Of a stretch of 64,000 bases of DNA, positions 53,395 through 64,000 are shown in pieces. The translations under genes were made by a program, and so were the position numbers. The first letter of the stretch is position 1. Each line of letters opens with the position of its first letter. Source of the DNA: Colius striatus. Its lineage: Eukaryota > Chordata > Aves > Coliiformes > Coliidae. The DNA is taken from the NCBI RefSeq assembly GCF_028858725.1, contig NC_084790.1, positions 2,796,001-2,860,000 on the forward strand, given 5' to 3'. Under the pieces are notes generated by a model, which did no database searches, was not told the DNA's origin, and was given only the letters and a program-made list of their open reading frames with translations.

Positions 53395-55024
53395 GTACCT
53401 TATTTTAATTTGTTGACATGGTAAAAGTGTACATACTTTCATCTGGCAAAGAGAGCCAAACAAACCAAAAGGAATTGATACAAAGAAACACGAAGGGGCT
53501 GCGCTGCTCCCAGCCAGCAGCTCGAACGCAGTTGGTTTGTTACTGAATACTTATTAGAGGGAAGACTAAGTGTTGATTTACTACAAACGACGACAGAAGA
53601 GTCTAATAGCAAGGGCCAGCAGCAGCCCTGCACACTCTGGGGCAAATCCCTGGGAAACCAGCAAGAGACAACATGGCTCTTAGGTGTGGAAGCAGAAGAA
53701 ATAAAAACAGAGTGTTAAAAAAATAACAATAACAAAACAAATCAAGAAGAAGGGCAGAAAAGTTCACTCCATGTGTCATTGTTTGTTACAATGAGGTTAA
53801 CACAACTAATTAAGGCTACTGCACAGTAAGAATATACAGGTGTTACAGCGAGACCCGGGAAACACTGAGGTTCCTCAAAAGATTTAGAACGTTCCCTGAA
53901 GAGGGGATTTCAGTAGAAATACTATAAATAAGATTTCAGATCCTTGCAGGGGTCTGGGCCCACTTGTCACACATAAAAACTGACTCAGCACAACCAGTCA
54001 TTCCCAGTGGGGTTTGTAATGCACCAGGAAACGACAGAGGAGTCACCAGGGTACCCCACTGCGCCCTTTGCAGGGGAAAGGCTTAAAAGGATGGGGGGGA
54101 AATGGTTCCAGAGTGGGGGTTATCAGCCATCCTCGCCCCTGAGCACCAGCTGTGGTGGCTGCCTGCCCTGCCCCAGCAGTGGGGAGCACTGCCAAGGAGG
54201 CAGCGGGGCTTAGGCTGACCACAGAGACTGTCAGGGCTTTGGTATCCCCTCCCTTCCCTCAGCCTGGGCAAAAGCACCTCATGCTGAAGGGGCACTAGGA
54301 CGTATGTGAAGTAACATTGATTTAAACCAAGAAAGTGGCTGCAGTCAAAATGGCAAACAGGAGCAGAAGCTACCTGAGCTCACAACCAGCCAGGCTGGCA
54401 GACAGCCCTAGTTTCAAGCACCACCCCGTGCCCTGCGCTGTTCCAGCCAGAACAGACAAGGCAGAGACAGATGGGGCAGGTTTTGTCGAGCAGGAGACAG
54501 AAAAGGAGGACAGATCACTCAGCAGCACTGGAGCAGGGGCTGCTGCCACCAGCCCAGAAGGGATGGGTTCCACCATCTGCAACAGGACAGAGCACAGCGG
54601 GGCAGTGAAGAGAGGGAGCTCCTCTACCACCTGGGCTTGCTCTCGTGCTGAAGACTGTTTGCCCCATCCCCAGAGAGCCAAGAGGTGGGACAGGACAAAG
54701 GGCTTGGTCTCTACGTGTCACTCCTACTCGGGTAGGAAGAAAGGCATGAAGGAATGTTCCTGTCTGGCTGGTGCTCTCACTCTGCAGTAGCCCCTAGGGC
54801 ATCCCAAAGCAGCACAGCCTTCTCATGACCAGTTACTAGAGGGAGGAAGAGCTCCCGAGACCTGAATAAAACCAAATCACAAAACTAGGCAAGGATTTCT
54901 TTAGAGTTTAACTAAGAATGCAATACTATTTCCAGCCAGTTTCCCATCTCGATAGTCATGTAACAAACCAAGGCAATGACGGTCTTTAGTTGACTGAACA
55001 GTTCTCAAGTTCAAACGTTGACAC
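53395..55024 (-). other. PSME3: Likely PSME3 3' UTR
   Basis: On the minus strand this AT-richer stretch follows the PSME3 stop and ends near an antisense ATTAAA at 53,404-53,409. A 1.6-kb 3' UTR would fit the long 3' UTR I recall for mammalian PSME3. The A/T-rich block at 53,690-53,960 stands out from flanking GC-rich sequence. Confidence 0.5.
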
Positions 55025-58000
55025 TTAATAGAGGGTTTCAGCATTGCTGCTCCGAGGCCTCTTGATCTTCTCAATGTTTTTAAGGATCATGTCATGCAAA
55101 GTGACCTGCAGAGAGGGAGAACAAGGCTCAGACAAGGAGGGTGAAGTCATCCAGCGTTCAGTTTTCACGTGAGCACTGGTTAGAAGAGCAGCACAGCTCA
55201 CCCTGGCACTACTCTCAGCTCCCCGTGGGCAATCACACACCTAAGGTAAGAGCTTCCTCCAGGCAGACTTTACAGAAGCCATTGCATGTAACACCAAAAC
55301 GAGCTTTCTCTTCAGACCCCAGGAATGGCTTGTACTGCATAAAGCATTTAGGATCACAGTCTCCTACAGAGGGGGAAGAATACTGTGCTAGACACCTGTG
55401 AACACTTCAGTTGAAAAACACATCTCTAGGAGACAGTGGAGAGGCAACGGTTGGCTCTTCAAGGACAAGAGGAAACAGGCTCAAGCTGCCGCAGGGGAGG
55501 CTGAGGTTGGAGCTGAGGCAGAACTGTTTCCCTGAGAGGGGTGTCAGCCCCTGTGCCAGGCTGCCCAGGGAGCTGGGGGAGTGCCCAGCCCTGGAGGGAT
55601 CCCAAAGCTGTGCAGCTGAGGTGCTGAGCGCTGTGGGTTAATGGTGAGCTGGGCAGGGTGAGGGCAGGGCTGGGACTGCAGGAGCTTCAGGGGCTTTTCC
55701 AGGCAAAATGATTCTGTGATTCTCATTAGAGCCAAAGCAGGGCAGGGAAGAGAGAGGCTGCGCGCCAGGACTAGATGTGCTCCTAGGGGAAGGTGGCAGC
55801 AGTAGGATCAGAAGGGGCTCTCTCCACTGCTGTGGGAGAGAGTGTAGGGAGTCAACATGAGCTCGTTTTCTACTCACATATTGATTCCTCAGCTCTGAAA
55901 TGATCAGGCGCAGACTAATGTACTCCTTCTCGTCGATCTCTGTCACCGTGCGGCGATAGTCCTCCTGCAACAGCAGAGCTGTGCCTGAGCTCAGGGCTGC
56001 ACCTCCTGCACACACAGCAAAGGGCTCCCCTTCTACAAAAGAATCCTCCCTCCCTCCCGTGTGCTCTCCTCTACTGCAGATGTCCTGCACCCTTGTACAA
56101 ACCCCCCTTTTCCCTCCAGGACCCTCAGCTCAAAAAAGGACAGCGATGAAGCAGCCCAAAGAGTCCCAAACAGCAGCAGTATCTAACATGTAAACCTCCC
56201 CTTCCCTGTTTCACTTACCACGTGAGGGTACTTAGCTATTTTGGAAACCAGCTTTGCTCTTGTGATATAGTATCTGGTAGAAGAGAGAGACTGGAGGTCA
56301 GATAAATACCATCAAGACTTGTTTCTTCCAAGCTGACTTAAGAGAAGCTGTGAGACCTTCCCCAAGCACTTCACCTTTCCCAAGGTGATTCCCCCAAAAG
56401 AGTTCTGTTCTCACATGCCTACCTAGAGATCTGGTCCAAGTAGGAGGCTGCTTCACTTTCCACAGTTCGAAGCTCAGCAACTGTTTCCTCCTGCAGGGGA
56501 GACAAGGAAGCTGTCAGCTTCAGGAGACTGCAGTGGGCCTTCAGGGCTCTGACAGCAACGTGTCTCACCAGTGCCATGTCAGGCTCAGGGCTGGGTTTTA
56601 AAACCTAAACCGTCCCCCACAACTGCAGCTGTTAGATACCATCAAATGAGAGATGCAGAGGAACCCAAAAGGCCTGTGTGCCTGGAGTACAGCTCTCTCC
56701 TAGGGCAGGGCACAGAGCCACTGGTGCCTTACCTGAATAGAAACACCAAAGTTGTTGCCATCTTCTATCCTGGGGATAAGAAGCTGCACCCACATTTTGA
56801 CCTGCAGTGGAGAGATCACAACACTGATCAATGCCAATATCTCCACAGAGATCTCCCTCAAAAGTTTCACCCAAGGCCCCCCTAGGACCCTGCTTTTGCC
56901 AAGCAGTTCATGATAAACCCCTTCAGGTCCTTCATGCTCAGGCAACACTTCAGAAGAGATAATTTCTCACATGGCTGGGATGCCACACAGCCAGCACAAG
57001 CACAGCCTCCCACGGGAAGAGCTCCCGACTGTGCTACAGAAGCTCTCAGCAGATGTCTCTGTGCAAAAGGAGGGTGAAGAAAAGCCTCAAGAGACATCTT
57101 CCTCCTTCAGGAAGTGAACTACAGAGCTCGCTGAGGGCTCAGAAAAACACTCTTTCCCTAGGCCTCTGCCTTAGACACTGCAATCCTGCCTTTCCTCATC
57201 CACAGAACAGAGGGATCTGTTCCTTCCACCCACAGCAGCTTTTCCTGTCTCCACTGGTGCCAGCGCTCACACCCACCGTGTTACACTTCTCAATAAGCAG
57301 CCTGATTTCTGGTTTCACTTTCTCAATGATGTCCACCAACTGCTGGTTGCTCTTCAGCATCCCATTGGGCATCACAAAGACCTTGGTACCTAGCCAAGAG
57401 AGGAGAAAAACACCTGGTCTCAGCAAGAGGGAGGAGAGTAGAGCAGCATGAGGGGATCAGGCTGACAGTGCACCTGAGCACGTTACCACCTGCAAAGGCT
57501 AGTAGTGGACACTGAGCCAGGCTCTAGGTGACCTGTGGGGAAGCTTAAGGTGGGAATAACAGCAGTTACCACAAAGGAAGGAAAAGAGAATCTACAGAGC
57601 AGAAACAAGAGCTGAAGAGCTCTAAGCTGCTGAGGGTGGGAACAAAGGACTTTCCTGATGCACGTGTAAGAGCTGTTTCTGCCTCTGCTTAATCCAAAGC
57701 CTGGTACCTTCCTCCAGACAAGAAGAGCTTTCAGCACAAAGCCACTGGGAGATCAGCTGCCTCTGTCAGCAGGGCTCAAGCAAGCACTACTTATGTCTAT
57801 CTATTAGAGGAGTGCTAAATGATGCTTCTAAGAGACGGAACCTGACTCCTCCACAACGCTCATCTGTAGGTTCAGGCTCTGCGAGGTTGTGGGGACAGGT
57901 CTGCAGGAGCAGCAGCTGCTGTCAGGACAGAGCAAGTGGGGTTCATCACACCATTTCGTGTCCCTAAGGCACAGTGCACTGGTTCAGAGGGCAGGCAGCA

Positions 58001-60419
58001 AGACAAGAGTCTCTTACCCTGGAAGGTCTCTTCGTGGTCTTCCAGCTTCCTTTTTTTCATATTTGGCTAAAATATACAAAATGTTTTACTCACAAACTAG
58101 TTGTAAGATGTAACAGGGTTGCAAAGGAAACAAGGAAAACTTTAGAGCTTCTGCTATGCTCCTGGTTTTTAAACATCCATCTTTCAAAACAAAAGAGGGC
58201 TGCAGAGCACAGGTTACCCCCAGCAGACTTCTCAGGCTCGAGAGGTCAACTCTTAAAAGCTTTTGGGAGAGCCAGAGCCTGTCATTAAATAGGAATATCC
58301 TACTCCAGCACGGAGCAAGGCATGCAGTTTTAATTAAGAGAAGCAAGGATCACAGCCAAGAGAGTAACCTTACCCCATCCAGTCCATCATGGCTGTTAGT
58401 GAGAAGAATTGGGTCAGGCACTGGCAGGTTCATGTCTGAATGGATCTGAGTGAGATCATGAATATTCAGGATAGGGTCCTGGAGAAGAAAAGAAGTTTTG
58501 TTAATTATAAAACTAACAAGTTCTGTTCACAACAGGCACGAGGAAAAGATTAAAAGACTCAGAGCTTCTCCCTCATTCAACTATAAAATAAGGGTGAATG
58601 AAAAAAAAACAAACCAACCCAGCAAGACAAACAATAGGCCTGTGCGGAGACCTCCCTCCACCCAAAGAGCAGCCTGCCAGCTCCAGGCTGTGACCAAAGC
58701 TATCAGCTGTCTGCACCACCGGAGCTCCTGTGAGACCACAGCCCTGAGCTGCGCGAGACAGATAAATGTGTTGGTCTCGCAAAGCAAACAGAAAAAGGAA
58801 GCACCCCCTCTAGAGCTGACAGCACTCAAATGCACGCAGGGAACCCAGCCACTGTGACATGGGCAAGGCCTGACACCCTGCTTGCAACATGCAGCCTGCA
58901 GATTCCAAAGGACACAGAGGACAAGGGGTACGTTACCTTAAGGAACCCATCGAGCTCTAACAGCTTCTTTGGGAAAAAGTTTGCCACCAGGTCTTCAGCC
59001 TGAGAAAAGAGATGATGTGAAACGACACTGTGAGGTTCCCTCTGTTAGCAGGCAAGAATCTCAAAACTCTCAAGTCTCATCAGAGCCTGGCTCCACAATT
59101 GAGAACATTTGGTGAGTGGTCCCAGGGGCTGGGAAGGAAAGAAGTGCCTGCCTCTAACATTCACTTAGGGGCCCATCAGAATCTACAAAGCTGGGGCTCA
59201 AGCCTTTCCTCCATACCTAACCACCCCAGCACTCAATAGAATCACAGAGTGATTGAAGAGCCCTGCAGAGCTCATGCAGCCCAAGCCCCTGCTAAAGCAG
59301 GTTCCCCTCGCTCAAGGGGCACAGGAACGTGTCCAGGTGGTTTTGGAAACTTCCCAGGAAGGAGCCACCACACCCTCCCTGGGCAGCCTGGGCCAGGGCT
59401 CCCTCACCTCAGCACCAAAGGAGTTTCTCCTTGTGTTAAATGCAACTGTTTGCATTCCAGCTTATGTCCATCACCTGGACAGTACAGGAAATAGTATGGC
59501 CTCATTGTCTTGACATCCACCCTTTAGGTACTTTTAAGCGTTACTGGGGTTCCCCCTCAGTCTTATCTAGGCTATCACTCCCTTATCTCAACACCCCAAG
59601 TCTCTATCGGCTGCCCAAAGGTAAGAAACAGGAGAGAACACAAGTTCTCCTGGTGCAAACCACCTCACTGAACCTTGAAGAGAAGACCCCATGAGAGCTC
59701 TGAGCCTACAGCAGCTCACTCTGATCACTGCTAATCAGAGAGAGGCTCGGATTGCAATTGGGTCTGCCAGTACGACATGACCAAACAGCCTCTTTCCTGT
59801 CCCACCCCCTCCGGGGGCAGCGGTGGAGGGACACTCACCTCACTTGTGATCCGCTCCCGGAAGGAGTCAACCTGCAAAAAGGGAAAAAGCAACAGTTCAG
59901 CGACTCAACTCCCAGGAGGCAGCCACAACCCCACCCCACGATCGCTCCTGGCCCAGCTCCCGAGCAGCTGCCCACAGCTGGAAGCGCCCACGAGCACCGA
60001 GCGGCTGCTCCGCGGCCGTCCCCGCCAGCACATGGGAAGCCGGGCTCGGAAGGGCAGCCCGGAACAGCGGCCGGGAGGAAAAGGAGGACGGCGCGGATCA
60101 ACCGGGAGCGCGGGGGGCGGAACTGCAAACCCGGCTGCGGCACGGGCCGCGGCGAGGAAGCTCCCGTGATGGATGTGGAACCGCTGCGGAGCCGCCCCGG
60201 CCCCATCCGCATCCGCATCCTCCCGCGGGGCAGCGGCGGTGGGGGCGGGGGGGGGGGGGGGCGGGACCAGCAGCCGCTGCCAAACGCCCGGGCGGCTCCC
60301 GCGGGCCCCGGCGCGGCCCATCCCGCCGCGAGCCCGTGCGGCTCGGGGCTGTGGGGGGAAAAGGCTTCGGGGCGCACCTTGAGCTTCACCTCCGGGTCCA
60401 CCTTGAGCAGCGAGGCCAT
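55025..60419 (-). CDS. PSME3: Proteasome activator subunit 3 (REG-gamma, PA28-gamma)
   Basis: Forms a heptameric ring that caps the 20S proteasome in the nucleus and promotes ubiquitin-independent breakdown of proteins such as p21 and SRC-3. Eleven exons: 60,378-60,419; 59,839-59,871; 58,937-58,999; 58,374-58,478; 58,018-58,066; 57,277-57,389; 56,733-56,801; 56,423-56,490; 56,219-56,273; 55,878-55,964; 55,025-55,105. All join in phase to exactly 254 aa, the human length. Visible landmarks: MASLLKVDPEVKLK start, the basic nuclear-localisation stretch MKKRKLE in exon 5, the activation loop IPRIEDGNNFG in exon 7, and the C-terminus RPRSSNAETLY, which docks into the 20S alpha ring. Residues outside exon 5 are almost unchanged from human; exon 5 is the most divergent. 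It shares a promoter with BECN1. Confidence 0.98.
55455..55723 (+). mobile_element. CR1 LINE 3' fragment in PSME3 intron 10
   Basis: GAGGAAACAGGCTCAAGCTG, CAGAACTGTTTCCCTGAGAG, GGCTTTTCCAGGCAAAATG and an ATTCTGTGATTCT tail; antisense to PSME3. Confidence 0.92.
59238..59580 (-). mobile_element. CR1 LINE 3' fragment in PSME3 intron 2
   Basis: Starts with AGAATCACAGAGTGATTGAA, contains CTCCCTGGGCAGCCTGGGCC and fades out near CAGTCTTATCTAGGCTATC. Same direction as PSME3. Confidence 0.92.

Positions 60420-64000
<3,581 letters not shown>

Noticed and set aside
49536-53408. Several 60-220 residue frames between AOC2-like and PSME3
   Set aside because: They lack known motifs, splice context or codon bias, and overlap each other on both strands.

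Overview
This window is avian nuclear DNA. It carries at least 22 pieces of CR1, the dominant bird LINE, in both orientations, and one fossil LTR of an avian ERVL-like type. The genes have compact introns and GC-rich promoters. Their order matches the vertebrate block that lies next to BRCA1 on human 17q21: RUNDC1(-), PTGES3L(+), AARSD1(+), G6PC(-), AOC3-like(-), AOC2-like(-), PSME3(-), BECN1(+, cut by the right edge). I cannot name the species.

Layout. 1-7,100 has no gene I recognise: a repeat array with CCAAT boxes (about 507-667), a 21-24 bp minisatellite (2,640-2,990), CR1 pieces and the LTR fossil. 7,110-11,584 is RUNDC1 on the minus strand. 11,585-12,044 is a GC-rich two-way promoter shared with PTGES3L (12,045-14,529). 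AARSD1 follows on the same strand (15,119-20,774). 24,105-28,597 is G6PC on the minus strand, with a large 22-bp minisatellite in intron 2 and a TATA box. 28,720-32,550 is intergenic, with an HNF1-like and GATA pair upstream of G6PC. 33,190-36,852 is an AOC3-like copper amine oxidase gene. 38,330-49,128 is an AOC2-like locus with an unusual layout: two large alternative first exons (47,562-49,128 and 43,181-44,750) in front of one set of exons 2-4. 55,025-60,419 is PSME3, which shares a CpG-rich two-way promoter with BECN1 (60,805 to the window end).

Most notable. The proximal AOC2-like first exon (43,181-44,750) is fully open and almost identical to its neighbour over its last 300 or so codons. 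Yet it has lost the tyrosine that becomes the TPQ cofactor (Tyr to His) and one copper-ligand histidine (His to Arg). The locus therefore looks able to make an active oxidase and an inactive pseudo-oxidase with the same C-terminal third. Blocks of perfect identity, 464 bp between the AOC3-like gene and the distal AOC2-like first exon, and a 130-bp exon 3 with one silent difference, point to recent gene conversion across the cluster. Other points of interest are a GC-AG intron that splits the BH3 codons of BECN1, reading phases that allow a PTGES3L-AARSD1 read-through fusion, and tandem repeats in several promoters.

Functions. RUNDC1 is a RUN-domain protein, PTGES3L a p23-like co-chaperone, AARSD1 a free-standing Ala-tRNA editing protein, G6PC the ER glucose-6-phosphatase, the AOC proteins membrane amine oxidases, PSME3 the nuclear proteasome activator REG-gamma and BECN1 the autophagy scaffold Beclin 1. 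They are linked by conserved synteny and not by one pathway. All exon limits were read by eye from splice sites, reading phase and remembered human protein sequences.
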